Below are positions 46,624 to 57,558 of a stretch of 64,000 nucleotides of DNA, piece by piece (positions within the stretch are counted from its first letter, which is position 1; every line of letters begins with the position of its first letter). The position numbers and the translations under genes are program-made. The notes beneath the pieces were generated by a model, which was not told where the DNA came from, did not search any database, and saw only the letters and a program-made list of their open reading frames with translations. The DNA is from Phlebiopsis flavidoalba (taxonomy: Eukaryota > Basidiomycota > Agaricomycetes > Polyporales > Phanerochaetaceae), in NCBI GenBank assembly GCA_035772785.1, contig JAOCPU010000001.1:744001-808000 (forward strand), written 5' to 3'.

Positions 46624-48509
46624 CGATGATTTCCACGACGGGTTTCAGCGATGCGCGCGAGGCCCCTCGTCCCCAGTCTCTCGACATTCACTACCGCCCA
46701 GGACAGGCGGCTAGGTCAGGCCCCCCGTCGCCAGATGCACAGGACATTAGCCTCTCTACTTCGCCTCTAGCAACCCTCGCTCGAGCCCCCGGTTAGCACC
46801 GTTGCTTCCTTCAGCATCCTTCGACAACACACCTCTTCCAAGTCCGTGGCGTCACCGATGGAAACTGACAGCGCTCCTCGGATATGCGGGATGCCACTAA
46901 AAATACGTCTCGTGCGTCTTCATGCGAGCCTTCCCATGCCACATACTGAGCTCTGATTAGATTAGTCACTCTGGCTGTCCAAAATGCTGCGCTGTCGATC
47001 GTCATGCATTACTCGCGGGTGTCCACCCCCGCGTCTGAGTCGTATTCTCCTGCGACCGCTTGTCCTCCTCAACGAGCTCCTCAAGGGTTCAATATCGTTC
47101 GTTGTCGCCCTGTTTCGGGTCCTTAGCGCGTCGGATGCGGCTGGCCGGGGTGTAGATTGGCGTCTGGGTAGCATTCAGAAGGGTGTGCAGAGAGGTCTTC
47201 AGCACGGACTGCTGGAAATTGTCCATCCCGGCTATCCTCTACGTTATACAGAATTCCCTCCAATTCGTCGCCATCAGCAATCTCCCTGTCGCCACCTTCC
47301 AGGTCACGTATCAGATGAAGATTCTTACCACGGCAGCGTTTTCCGTGGCTATGCTTCGGAAGAAGCTCAGCTCGACGAAGTGGTTGGCCTTGACCTTCCT
47401 GGCTATTGGCGTCGGCATCGTGCAAATTCAGTCGTCTTCGGGTCACGCTCCGAAACCACAGAACATCGCCGTTGGCAGTGCACACGAGTCGGCCCCACTC
47501 CACATCCATATCATGAGCCCTCTCAAGGGTTTCGGAGCAGTCACCGCAGCTTGCTTCACGTCCGGTCTCGCTGGGGTATATTTTGAAATGGTGTTGAAGA
47601 ACTCGAAAGGCTGATCTCTGGGTCCGAAACGTTCAACTTTCGCTCTTCTCCCTCATCCCCGCCGCCATCCCACTCTTCTGGGACTCTCCGATGCCTACGT
47701 CGCCCGCCGGTTTCTTTCTCTGGGCTACTTCGCAACTTTGGTGGATGGGCTTGGGCAACCGTCAGCATCCAGGTGTTGGGTGGACTGATCACGGCCATCG
47801 TTATCAAGTACTCGGATAACATCATGAAGGGTTTCGCAACAAGTCTTTCAATTGTTTTGTCCTTCCTTGCATCGGTCGCGCTTTTTTGTTGTTTTTTGTT
47901 TTTTTATTTTTTTTTTTTTCGGCTTCCGCATTACCCCTTCCTTCGTCATCGGTTCCTCAACTGTCCTCGTTGCCAACCTGGATGTTACAACCAACCACCG
48001 GGCAAGGAGCTGGTCGCAATCACTAGCGTGATGCCCAGTGGCAAGACTCCAACACCCTCATTCCCTGGCACCCCGGTCAGCCCGTCCGCGCACCCATACT
48101 TGGCCAGTTCCCATCGTCCAAGAGGTCGTCACCGTTCGGAAGCCCTCGTGTCATCGCCACTGCGCTCGATTGTCGAAAGACGAAAAAGTCGGAATCGGAA
48201 TACTTTGGACAAACATTGGACACCTCGAGATACCTCAGCGCGCCCTACGGATCCCTCTCCCGTCGTCACGAACACCGTCTCCAGATCCCAACGCCCCCGT
48301 ACCCACCTCCACCTGGCTCGCAGAACCCGTTCAGCGGCGCGCGCTCAGGTGGCAGTAAACTTACTCGCGGAGCACGCCCTAATTCTTTCCTGTCCCCTAC
48401 TAGTGTACGACCCAGCCTATCTCAACGTTCGTCGACCACGATACCCCTCTCCGGTTGGACACCGCCTGACAGACACTTGCAGATAGACAATGCCCTGCCA
48501 CGAATCTAG
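46624..48509 (+). CDS. Golgi nucleotide-sugar transporter, SLC35A / UDP-galactose transporter type
   Basis: Antiporter that brings nucleotide sugars such as UDP-galactose or UDP-GlcNAc into the Golgi lumen in exchange for the nucleoside monophosphate. ATG at 46624 (MISTTGFSDAREAPRPQSLD) gives a cytosolic tail. Membrane segments in order: KYVSLVTLAVQNAALSIVMH-like (about 46900-47010, frame-shifted), LLNELLKGSISFVVALFR (47065-47115), LSIPAILYVIQNSLQFVAIS then NLPVATFQVTYQMKILTTAA (47215-47340), STKWLALTFLAIGVGIVQIQ, GFGAVTAACFTSGLAGVYFE with MVLKNSK (47525-47610), WATVSIQ and QVLGGLITAIVIKYSDNIMK with GFATSLSIVLSFLASVALF (47750-47890). LNELLKG, YQMKILTTA and KYSDNIMKGFATS are family signatures. 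A T-rich insertion follows the last segment, then FVIGSSTVLV and a Ser/Pro-rich tail. The stop at 48509 is one of two candidates. Confidence 0.92.
47881..47921 (+). repeat. T-rich insertion in the transporter gene
   Basis: About 40 bp of nearly pure T, with few G or A, separates SVALF from the expected continuation (F)RITPSFVIG. It lacks an AG acceptor, so it is not an ordinary intron. Confidence 0.7.
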
Positions 48510-48920
48510 TACAAAGTCAAGTATTGAGCTGCATATCGATATTTACTCACGTCCACGAATCCTCCGTTCTTTCTTCGTATACGGTCCCCCTCCCCGTTTC
48601 GTAAAGCGTATAGCGGAATACTAGACTAGCTACGTTAGACACTTATTACGACCCGTTTATAATTCGTTTGTTTATACTCTGATTGGAGACATTCTTTCGC
48701 TATACCTCCGCCGCTGCACCTGTACAGTCGTGGACGCTGCGTAAAATATTGACAGTGACATGTCCCCGGATTCCAGCGTGAGGTCGGTGACGCACGACGC
48801 GGCTCTCGGAACGGCCATGTGAGCGAGCGCACGCCGAGCACTCCTGTCCGAAAACCTCTGCTCCTCCCTCGTTGGCGGCGGCACAAGCTTGCTCGCTGCC
48901 GCCACCACATCCACCATACC
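48510..48920. other. Intergenic region
   Basis: Between the transporter and the dephospho-CoA kinase, both on the plus strand. A minus-strand open stretch (48635-49120) crosses into the kinase gene and looks like a shadow. No separate gene supported. Confidence 0.4.
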
Positions 48921-49793
48921 ATGCTAGGTACGCCGCGCACAAGGCACGAATAGCGCATATAATGACCCCCACACCCCGCAGTCGTCGGTCTGACGGCGGA
49001 AATCGCGACGGGCAAGTCGACCGTATCGAAGCAGCTGCAGGGCTTCGGCCTGCCCGTCGTCGACGCGGACGTCATCGCGCGCCAGGTCGTCGAGCCCGGC
49101 ACGCCCGCGCTCGCTGCCATCGTGCGCTACACTTTGGTGAGGGCATCCTCCTGCCCGACGGCGGCCTCGACCGCGCGAAGCTCGGCGGGATCGTCTTTAA
49201 TGACGAGGCGAAGCGCAAGGTGCTCAACGGGATTGTGCACCCTGCCGTCTGGCGCGCTATCTTTTGGGAGGTCGTCACGCTGTGGCTCAAGGGGAAGAGA
49301 ATATGCGTACTGGACGTGCCGCTGTTGATTCGCCCGAAAGTGATAGTGGTATACCTAAGGCCGGTTAAATCTGGTCAAAAGGGTGGTCTGTACAAGTGGG
49401 TCGCGAAAGTGATAGTGGTATACTGTTGCGTGAACTGTCTCAGCGTGAGGCATTACCTTAACCCATAGATTCAGTTTCCCCTGAACTACAACTACAACGA
49501 CTCATGAAACGTGACGCCTCGACGTGGAAGCTGCCTCTGCTCGCCGAAATGCGCAACTACCGATATCGGAGAAGGTTGCATATGCCGACTATATTGTGGA
49601 CAACTCGGGCTCCCTCCAGGATTTGGATGACGTTCACAAGTAGACAGCCTCGTCAGGAAGCTCTACACAGAGACTGGCTGGTCATGGAGACTAAGCTGGT
49701 TAATGCCACCAGTGGGTATCATGGCCGCAGGTTGGATACTGTTTCTGGAATTATGTCAAGAGGGCGAGACGTGCGGCGAGGAAAAAGCGGTAG
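48921..49793 (+). CDS. CAB5: Dephospho-CoA kinase
   Basis: Catalyses the last step of coenzyme A synthesis, ATP-dependent phosphorylation of the ribose 3'-OH of dephospho-CoA. ATGCTAG at 48921 is followed by a GTACGC...CCGCAG intron (48928-48981). The join gives [19 protein letters not shown] once one lost G is restored: the P-loop. [20 protein letters not shown] then PALAAIV carries the catalytic [43 protein letters not shown] and [11 protein letters not shown] are all family motifs. A 20-bp direct repeat (69-bp period) interrupts the segment that should read [38 protein letters not shown] and [14 protein letters not shown] end the core. A hydrophobic stretch [12 protein letters not shown] and a basic tail [10 protein letters not shown] follow, with TAG at 49791-49793, suggesting membrane attachment. 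Confidence 0.94.
49335..49423 (+). repeat. 20-bp direct repeat within CAB5
   Basis: CGAAAGTGATAGTGGTATAC occurs perfectly at 49335-49354 and 49404-49423, a 69-bp period. The first copy replaces sequence expected between VPLLI and LYKWVAK and adds about 23 codons. Confidence 0.9.
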
Positions 49794-49998
49794 TTCTTAT
49801 GTTCGGTTACATTTGGTTCATTTTTGTAGAATTGTGTGTACTATACCTGATGCTTACAATCCCGCAAGATAGAAACCCGAGCTCACGTCAAGATCAAAAC
49901 AGCTACATGTTAACGCAAGTGTAACACAGCAAATCAGCTAGTACAGCATCTTACAGAACACACCACAGTGGTGAAAGTGTGTCGCCTCAATAAGCATT

Positions 49999-51570
49999 TT
50001 ATTGACGGTTGTTGGGGCCTGGACCTCCTCCTCCCCTGCGGCCACCCCTGCCACCTCCACGTCTACCATAGCTCCCCAAACCAACCACACACGTACGCGC
50101 CAGGACCCCATCGAGACGATGCCTCCGGGGCTCACCAAACGTCGCGACGTTCCTCTCCCGCTCCTCTTCTCGACGATTGCGGCCTGCACCCCCACGACGT
50201 CCACCTCGTCCGCCGCGGTTGGCCTCAGGCGTCGGTGCGTTGCTCCCGGAAGAAAGAGAGTCAAAGAAGGACGCTTTCGGGTTGTACGCAGGAAGGAGTT
50301 CCGGCCTTGTCCTTGTCACCGTCGGCAGCTTCGCTATCGCCATCCCGCTGGGCGAGGACCTCGCCCTCCTTGAGGCGTCGCCACGGGTGTTGGGGCCCAG
50401 CGCAGACTTGTCAAATCGCGCGTTTGCGCTCTGGAAGTCAAAGTCCGTCGTGGGCACCTTCAGGTCGGCGTTCTTTTGATCATGGCGGTTGCCCCGCGGC
50501 GTCACGCCCCGTCCATGGTGCGGCGCAGGAGCCGCCGCGTACCGGGCCCGAAACACGCAGATCGTCCAGCGCACGCTCGACAGACTCCAAGGACGCGGTG
50601 GCTGCACGGATGGCGCTGCTCTGGGCGGTCTTGGCAGAGGCGCGGCCTGTCCAGCGGGGGTGGTCTTGGCGCGCCGTTTTTGGGAGGGGGCGGGGGTCTG
50701 TTTTCGCGGAAGCACTGAAGGCAGCTGGTCCGCTGGGCGAGTATGCCTGTTGTCGTGACTGATGCGGCGACACAGACGCGGGTCACGCGGGTGCACTGGG
50801 GAGGGTGGTACACCGCCGGGGGGTGGCTGTGGTAGCCGGGGAGTGCCATAAGGATGGCTGCCTTGTACTATGGGGGCCGACACCTTGGGTAAGGAGAGTC
50901 AACACGTGTCGGCGTAATATCACGAACAAATGAGAGGCACACTGGGAGGGTAACGGAATGTCCATATGATATGAGCTCTCGAAATGTCAAGTAGCACATT
51001 CACATCCGTCAAATAGCTTCATCTTCCAAGGTTTGGGGTTTTCTTGACAATTGGAATAGAGAACATAGTACTAGACACACCAATTACTGCGGGATCATCG
51101 TGTACAATTTCGTCGCGGTGGGGCTCAATCCACTGCGGAGGTCCTTGACTTATAGAAGCGCGGAAGATGATGTACGTGTAAGGCACTCCTGTACTGGTGG
51201 GATAAACTGTTCCGCCGGTCTGTCAAATAGAATGTTAGTGGATGTAATACTAGGCATATGCCAACGAGGACACGAGAGAGGGTAAAGTACACGCGGTTTC
51301 ATGCGCCCGCGAGCGGAAAAGTACACAGCGTCGTAACTCTAGGGGGGCTGGGAAATATCTACTAACCTCCTAGACTCAGTTCCATCGAGTAGACTACATA
51401 TGCAACATGTCAGCCAAATTTCAACATTCGATAATTAGCAGACGCACCATTGGAAAGCTGAATCGTGGATGCAACGGGGTCTATACCTGCCAGTATTCCT
51501 CTGTAAACGCACATCTGAATGAGTAAAATGAGCGAAATTGGCTTTCTACGAGATACATATGTGAGAAATG
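49999..51570 (-). CDS. SCD6: Scd6/Lsm14 (Sum2, RAP55) translational repressor of mRNP granules
   Basis: P-body/stress-granule protein that binds eIF4G and the Dcp2-Edc3/Dhh1 machinery to repress translation. The N-terminal LSm domain is split over exons: ISLI then YRGILAGIDPVASTIQLSNG (about 51455-51540), and PYTYIIFRAS with DDPAVIGVSS (51070-51195). The middle is Pro/Ala-rich (50500-50850). TTDFDFQSANARFDKSAL (about 50400-50460) is the FDF motif, and YNPKASFFDSLSS (about 50250-50290) the FFD box. A C-terminal RGG region has GGRGGRRGGAGRNRREEE and RRGGGRGGRRGGGGPGP, ending NNRQ with the stop at 49999-50001. This domain order is diagnostic. The initiating codon, expected a few residues before ISLI, is not identified. 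Confidence 0.93.
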
Positions 51571-51770
51571 ATAGTTTCCCTGCTAGGCTTCATCGCGTAC
51601 CCGATTGATGAAACTCTGGGCCATGCTGGTAGATTAACGTATGTGAATTCGGGTGTTGGAATTCGGCGTAATTGCTTGGGACGAGCAGTGCGTATCCAGG
51701 CGCGCGATTCCCACGAGTTCATCGTTCGGGGTCTCGCGCACAACCTCCGGACCTCGACGAGAACCTCTGT
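51571..51770. promoter_or_regulatory. Short divergent region SCD6 / PGS1
   Basis: About 200 bp between the approximate 5' ends of two divergent genes. May also contain the missing first exon of SCD6. Confidence 0.3.
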
Positions 51771-53660
51771 ATGCTAAAACTGCTGTCGCTGTTGCACTCG
51801 TCCATCATGTTGAGACTCGCAGCGTCGTCGAGCAGAATCGCGACGCGCAAAATATTTCTACGGCTATCTCGCCCCCAGTAAAAACCTTCTCTACCTCGCA
51901 TATCGACCCCAGCAATATCCAGCTATGTCAGCAAACTCGCAGAGAAGCAGCCTTGCTTCACTGCTGCAGCCTCAAGCGTACGCGTTATGCAGCAGCCGGC
52001 CGAGTTCTATCAATGCCTGTTGGTTGGTGCTATTGCTCAATGCGGGCGTATATCTGACCACAGCATGCTCCATAGGCCATGATCCGACGGGCTGAACGGC
52101 GCATTTTCCTGTCTTCACTATATACATCGGCGCAGAGGAGGCCGAGGCTCGTGCGTACACATGCCTAGTCATATTCTATTGCGTGCTCACCGTTACACGC
52201 TGCAGATTGACGCGTTTGTACACGTCTTTACGACAGCGCTCATCTTTACAAGTATGGCTACACCTAGACTTGAAACCGTTCAACACGACCCGGCTCCGGA
52301 TCCACTGCTCGGTTACTGTTGCCCCTTCTCAAGGAGTTCCCTGACAGGCTACACGTATCCCTCTTTCGAAGTCCAAAGTTGAAGGGCGTCATGGCTAAGG
52401 TTGTACCCCCCGCTTCAACGAAGGTTGGGCACTTGGCACCCCAAAAATCTACGGCGTGGACGACGAAGTCATGCTAAGCGGGTGAGTAAGTACCTCGGTC
52501 CCGCTGACCGCACACAAGCGTGCTCACTTGTCTCAGCGTCAAACTTGAACACTTCTTACTTTACCAACCGACAAGATCGGTATCTGCATTTCAGTTCTCA
52601 GCCCTATCTCGCCCAATATTGCTTTGGCTTTTTGCAAGCGTCTTCAAGCTTCTCTTACAGGTTAGCCCCAGCATCTACTGCGAAAGAAGGCTACTCTCTG
52701 CTTTGGGACAATGACACGGCTCATCCGCATCACATCGAAGCGGAAGCTGGCCGACTGCTGGGCACATACCAAGAGACCTCTCGTCACAGATCTATCTCTC
52801 ATGCTGGAGCAAAATGACAAGGCTGGCACAGCCGAACAGAAAGATGTTCTCGTGTTTCCAATTATCAGGCAGGCCAGTTCGGTATTCGAGAAGAAGAGCG
52901 GGCTCTTGCGATGCTGTTCTCCCATCTGTCGCGGCTGCCTCAATCAGCGTCTGGCAATGACAAGGATTACTATATCCTGGCCCCTTGAGGGCGGGGACCT
53001 GACAAGTGGTTACTTTGGACTATACAGAGGACTACCCGTGATCTAGTCTTACAAACCGACTTACGTTGCAGGATCCTTGCCGCGAGCCCAAGGTACGTGC
53101 TACAAATCGTGCTTTGTAAAGGTTTGATTCAGCCCGCCCCAGGCGAACGGGTTCTACGGCTCCAAGGGGATTTCTGGCCGTATACCAGAAGGCTATACGC
53201 TGTTGGAACAAAGGTTCATGAAGGCAGTCCGCGGCGTTGGTCGGGAATGGAAGCATGAAGAGGGTAACTGGACCGCTCTGCGAGGACCGGGCGTACAACT
53301 AAGCGAGTGGGAGAAAGAAGGTTGGACGTACCATGCAAAAGGCAAGCTGGATTCATTGTACTGTTATGGCGCTACTCATCCTCATGATTACTATGTCTGG
53401 ACTTTAGGGATATGGCTGCGACCCAATCCGGCTGCGGATCCGTTCCTCACCCTATTTGGTTCGACCAACCTCAACTCTCGTTCCTCCAACCTCGACACGG
53501 AGCTCTCTTTCATGATGATTACGTCCTCTCCGCAGTTGCGTCAACAGCTTCGAGCAGAAGTGGATGGACTAAGACAACACGCCCACCCCTGGCGAGGGGC
53601 GGAGAGGCGTGTGACCCTCGGCACTAAGGCACTGGTAGCGATGGTCGGCGGATGTTGTAG
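51771..53660 (+). CDS. PGS1: CDP-diacylglycerol--glycerol-3-phosphate 3-phosphatidyltransferase
   Basis: Makes phosphatidylglycerol phosphate, the committed step to cardiolipin in mitochondria; phospholipase D superfamily. Start candidate 51771 (MLKLLSLLHSSIMLRLAASS) looks like a mitochondrial presequence. SKLAEKQPCFTAAASSVRVM then QQPAEFYQCLL (51930-52025) and YIGAEEAEA (about 52130) follow. HKD motif 1 reads WHPK-IYGVDDEVMLSG (about 52433-52482), so H-x-K-x4-D is intact across one extra A. NLNTSYFTNRQDRYLHFSSQ, PYLAQYCFGFLQASSSFSYR and YSLLWDNDTAHPHHIEAEAG come next, then FPIIRQA and LEGGDLTSGYFGLYRG (52990-53035). NGFYGSKGISG and YTLLEQRFMKAVRGVGREWK follow. HKD motif 2 is YHAKGIWLRP, joined across a 66-bp GC-AG intron, then LTLFGSTNLNSRSSNLDTEL (53445-53505). 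ALVAMVGG and a TAG at 53658-53660 end it. Confidence 0.95.
53342..53407 (+). other. GC-AG intron in PGS1, stop-free and in frame
   Basis: Exon ending CATGCAAAAG is followed by GCAAGC, and the intron ends TTTAG before GGATATGG. Splicing gives HAKGIW, the expected second catalytic motif. The 66 bp are a multiple of three and contain no in-frame stop. Confidence 0.75.
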
Positions 53661-54010
53661 AAGACTACGTAGAAGATTATCATTCTCACGCGAGTGTACC
53701 GTACACGTCCAACGTCTTCTATGCACATCTACTGGCGTTTGCTGGGAGACCCCGTCACAAGGGGCTCCAACTTTCACGGCACCGATGCATCGCCTGCGCA
53801 GCTTCCTGACTTGTTCGCTAAAACCGCTGGTAAACGCTGGGCGTTGTGGAAAAGATGAGAGGCGGTGTTTCTCTTTTCGAGTAGCGGGCAAGGCCCTCTG
53901 CGCGCATCTCGCACTCGAGGGAAGTCTAGACGTTGGGTAAGTTGGATGACGCTTATTCAGTGCGTCGGTCACGGACCTTGTCGCTGACTCCGCCCGCTGA
54001 TTCCGTCTCT
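53661..54010. other. Convergent intergenic region
   Basis: Between the 3' ends of PGS1 (+) and the tRNA deacylase (-). A minus-strand open stretch here continues beyond the deacylase stop and has no motif. Nothing else seen. Confidence 0.4.
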
Positions 54011-55027
54011 CTATGCGGGGTTTGGCACCGTACGAGTTCTTCCCATCTTCCATTGTCGTGCTGGGTCTTTCGCCTGTTTCGAGGTTACTGCTGGAGCAGG
54101 TTTTGGTGTGCCAATATATTCGAACTTGCGCGAATCAAGCGTGTCGTGAACGTCACAGGACCCTATAGAGACCGCAATGGGCATTCAGAAACTGATTGAC
54201 ATCCAAGCACGCTGCAGAAGCAATAGGCACAGTAAGGGCTGTACTGGTCACACACCTCGTTGGTGAGACTGACGTTCATCATGGCACCAAAACGTCCATC
54301 TGTGGAATGGCACGAGGGCAGAACCCAGTCAAAATCACGAAGAAACGGAGTGTGGGCGGGAAGGCTAAAGGATACGAGGTAGTCACGCACCTTGTATCTT
54401 TTCTGGTTTGTATAGAGAACCCATACGTTCTAGGAAGGAGGCGTACATGTCCTTCGAGGCTTCACTGGACTGCGATGACGATGCTTGAGACAGCATGAAC
54501 AGAAAAGGGCCACGCGGAGTCGCACCATCGCACGGTGGAAGTCAGGCTTGTTGCCTTTGGTCGTGTTCGCAAGCAGAGTGAATTGCGAGACGCAAAAGAA
54601 CTTCTCCCTCAATGTCTTTGACACTGGAACGCCACATTCGTCCCGAGGCATCTTCAAAACACCTTAAGCGACAGGCTGTACATGCATTTCGTTAGCTTAT
54701 GGCCCAGACGTACTAGGAAAGGCAAGCGTACATCTTGTTTGTCACCCGGGGTAGCAATGTCGGTCGTGAGTATCATCTATCCTGTCTCCTGGGTCAGCCG
54801 CAGTGTCTCCTCTCCTGAATCGGCAGATTTAGACCTATTCCTATGCCCACGAGCACCATGAGACGGGGGCGTCCAATTGACGAGATCGTCTCATATTATC
54901 GACTGCAGAGTGGGACGAAGTGGCGAACGTCAAGGATGAGTTGATGGGAGTGCTTCAGTGTAGAGTCTGAATGAGTGCTCACCAACGACGGAAGCAGACG
55001 TGACCCGTTGCACTACACAGCCCGCAT
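54011..55027 (-). CDS. DTD1: D-aminoacyl-tRNA deacylase (DTD1)
   Basis: Hydrolyses D-amino acids, and glycine mischarged on tRNA(Ala), from tRNA as a proofreading step in the cytosol. The start at 55027 reads MRAV, then after one extra T VQRVTSASVV, the family N-terminus, followed by a GTGAGC intron. RLMVLVGIGIG (about 54840-54875) follows. FFCVSQFTLLANTTKGNKPD and FHRAM (54520-54610) contain the SQxTLLA catalytic motif. DGRFGAMMNVSLTNE (54260-54305) leads across an intron to GPVTFT and DSRKFEYIG (54105-54165), the Gly-cisPro region. A short basic extension ends KMGRTRTVPNPA with the stop at 54011-54013. Introns split nearly every motif. Divergent from the cyclophilin gene, 243 bp away. Confidence 0.93.
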
Positions 55028-55270
55028 ATTTCTCTATATCAAAGGCAAGTCAGAGACTGAATCCAGCGGCAGAAATATCGCTCGTGAGCAATATGTCGAA
55101 GGTTGTTTTACGGTTGATCACACGGAGTTTTCTCAACATTGGTGGGAGTGCGCCTTAGGCGCCTATCCGGCGCATTCAGTTCTTACGACCATCCTCGTTC
55201 TCCCTCTCTCATCTCAAGCAAGGCTTGGACACGATCTACATACTTACTAATAACTAAACAGGTATACATC
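55028..55270. promoter_or_regulatory. Divergent promoter DTD1 / cyclophilin
   Basis: The 243 bp between the two start codons must serve both genes. TATATC lies at about 55035-55041, but its role is uncertain. The ATG at 55271 is preceded by ACATC, a reasonable fungal start context. Confidence 0.4.
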
Positions 55271-56076
55271 ATGACATCTGTCGTGCTCGAAACCAGTCTG
55301 GGCGATATCCAGCTCGAGCTATACTGGGGACCACGCGCCACGGGTGAGTTCATACTAATCCTCATGATTGCTTACAACTAGTCAGGAGCTCAACCTCGCG
55401 TAACCATTGCTCAACCAATAGACGTGTAAAAACTTCTCGGAATTAGCAAATCGCGGCTATTATAATGGTGTTATCTTTCACCGTGTCATCTCCGTATGTT
55501 CCAATTACTCTCACACTCCGGTGTCTGTAGTCCTAACAAGCTTTAAACAATTCAAGGATTTTTATGGTACAAGGTGGCGACCCTTACAGGCACTGGCCGC
55601 GCGTGGAACAAGGCATATTACGGCCAGAAAAATTGTTATACCGTTGACGATGTGCACAGTACACACGTGAGGGGGCACGATGAATCTAATTATGCGCGCG
55701 CAGTGAAGATGAGATCCGCCCGAGCTGCGTTTCAACTGGTGCCGGCATTCTAGCCATGGGCCAACTCTGGTCCTCAATACCAAGTTGGTATACTGTCACG
55801 GTGTCGATGATGCTGCCCGAACTCCATTTTTGACACCGCGTTTTCAATAGGATCTCAATTCTTCTTGACGTTGGCACCTACCCCGTACCTCGACAATAAG
55901 CATAACCATCTTCGGGCGAGTAAGCTCGGGGATGAGAGGTTTTGCAGCGGCTTGGAGCCGTTGCAACAGATGCCCCAAAGACAAGTATGTGTTCTGCCCG
56001 ACCTCATCCGAGCCTCGCCTCATGTGCCCCTAGGCCTCGGGAGGACGTGAAGATCCACAAAGCACGGGTGGTATAG
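55271..56076 (+). CDS. PPIL1: Peptidyl-prolyl cis-trans isomerase, PPIL1/Cyp1-type cyclophilin
   Basis: Catalyses prolyl isomerisation; PPIL1 orthologues sit in the active spliceosome. ATG at 55271 gives MTSVVLETSLGDIQLELYWG. After introns: CKNFSELANRGYYNGVIFHR with VIS (55432-55492; catalytic Arg in FHR). DFMVQGGDPTGTGRG follows over an indel (about 55555-55605), then FEDEIRPELRFTGAGILAMA with NSGP (55690-55770). QFFLTLAPTPYLDNKHN (about 55850-55910) carries the substrate-binding residues, and GRVSSGMRVLQRLGAVATDA-like sequence follows. A GTATGT...CCCTAG intron precedes PREDVKIHKARVV, with TAG at 56074-56076. The length (about 160 residues), the start MTSVVLETS and the end KARVV fit PPIL1 specifically. 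Small introns are dense, about one per 100 bp. Confidence 0.95.
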
Positions 56077-57558
56077 GCACCCCCTGGGCGATCTCCACTA
56101 TGTCCTCAGTGTATCCACTTTGCACGAGACCACACTCCAGCCCGACTACACGTGTCTAGGTGCGGTATACATGCTCTCACTGTTGGTGTGTTTTCCTTCT
56201 CTGTTCTCGCAACGATTTGCGGTTGGATCTTTGTCCTAGGCCTTACTCAGAGGATTAGCCGACTGGACAGTACTTGTGCATGGTGGCGCGCCATCTGAGA
56301 AAGTGGCCCATATCATGGTAGAGAGTGGGTTGGTAATCAATTTTTGACCTCTTTGCCCGAACCAGAAGTTAGTGTTGCTTCTATGCAACCCACAAAGCTG
56401 CTTCCTCGGTCGGAGCTGGATGAAAAGAGCTGGGCAAGCGACTCTATTCCATGCGACTGTTTTCATTCTATGTTGTATTTACCAGAGACCACGGGTACCG
56501 ACCCGGGACCGCATTCTTCTCACGTGGGGACGCGTACGAATACGCGCGGTAGACCGGGTACCCACCTCCTGCCCGTATTGGGTGCCAATATATCGGTTTG
56601 TCTCCGGCCCGCGGTATGGTCCAGGGTTGGTCTAGTCACTGGATCGCCTCACACTGCGCGTCGACGGTCGACCTCTTCTCGGCACCAATGCTCAACAAAG
56701 ATAGTGCCTGTGGCATCTAACTGAGCACATTCTGCACGTTCGGGGGGAATAAAAACCAATGTATCATGCTCCCTATATGGCAGGGCTTTCCCCTTGAATA
56801 GCATTTGCCCTCTATAGCGTACCGATTGGAGTAGCAGGACCCCGGTATCGTTTCGTAGGGAAAGTTGGCGAATCCTCATTGCTCGACCCAGTTCAGCCGC
56901 GCTTCGGGAGCGCGGCAATGTCGGCCAGGCAACAGTACGACAACGAGGACTCTCACGCGTCAAATCGATCGAGGCCTCGTCCAATGGCAGGAGGCGCCCT
57001 ACTAGAGGGGACATTATTGTGTCGCAGCCGCGTACAGTCTCTTGGGGTAGATAAAAACACTTTATGAAACAGGATACATGAGGACAATACATTTGACCTC
57101 CATGGCTTCTGTCAGAGAGTATATGTGGAAAGACTGAGCTGCAATGGAAGATTTGTACACTTAGTCTACCAAAAAGCCACCGAGCCAATAGGACATATTC
57201 GCAACAGGGGACTTACCTTAGCAAATAAAAATTCCATGTGCCGTGACAGCGATTCTTGAGTTTATGAGAACAGTGATCTATAAGGAAACAAAGATCAAAC
57301 GATTGGCCCTGGAGATACAATACTACACGAGGATTGTTCTTTGGAGAGTTTGATGATGGCAGTAATTGAAATAGATGACAGGAACAGCCACGACAAACTG
57401 CAGGCGGCAAAACGGGCGGCAGTCGTCACTGCTACCGTCCGGCGATTCACGACGCGTTACCGTATTCGAGGCTCCGAGTTGGGGTATCGGTCGTGTTATG
57501 TGGGCAGGGCCACGAAGGACGTGTCGACCGCCGAGGACAGATCCAGCCAACCAGTCCC
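56077..57558. other. Intergenic region, no recognised gene
   Basis: About 1.5 kb between the convergent ends of the cyclophilin (+) and the CDC4-like gene (-). Minus-strand translations at 56649-57188 contain partly protein-like text (for example RAMRIRQLSLRNDTGVLLLQ) but no known family. GGGTACC-type palindromes cluster near 56490-56570. Confidence 0.35.

Noticed and set aside
56470..56640. Possible retroelement or LTR fragment around GGGTACC palindromes
   Set aside because: No paired terminal repeat, primer-binding site or polymerase motif is visible nearby.
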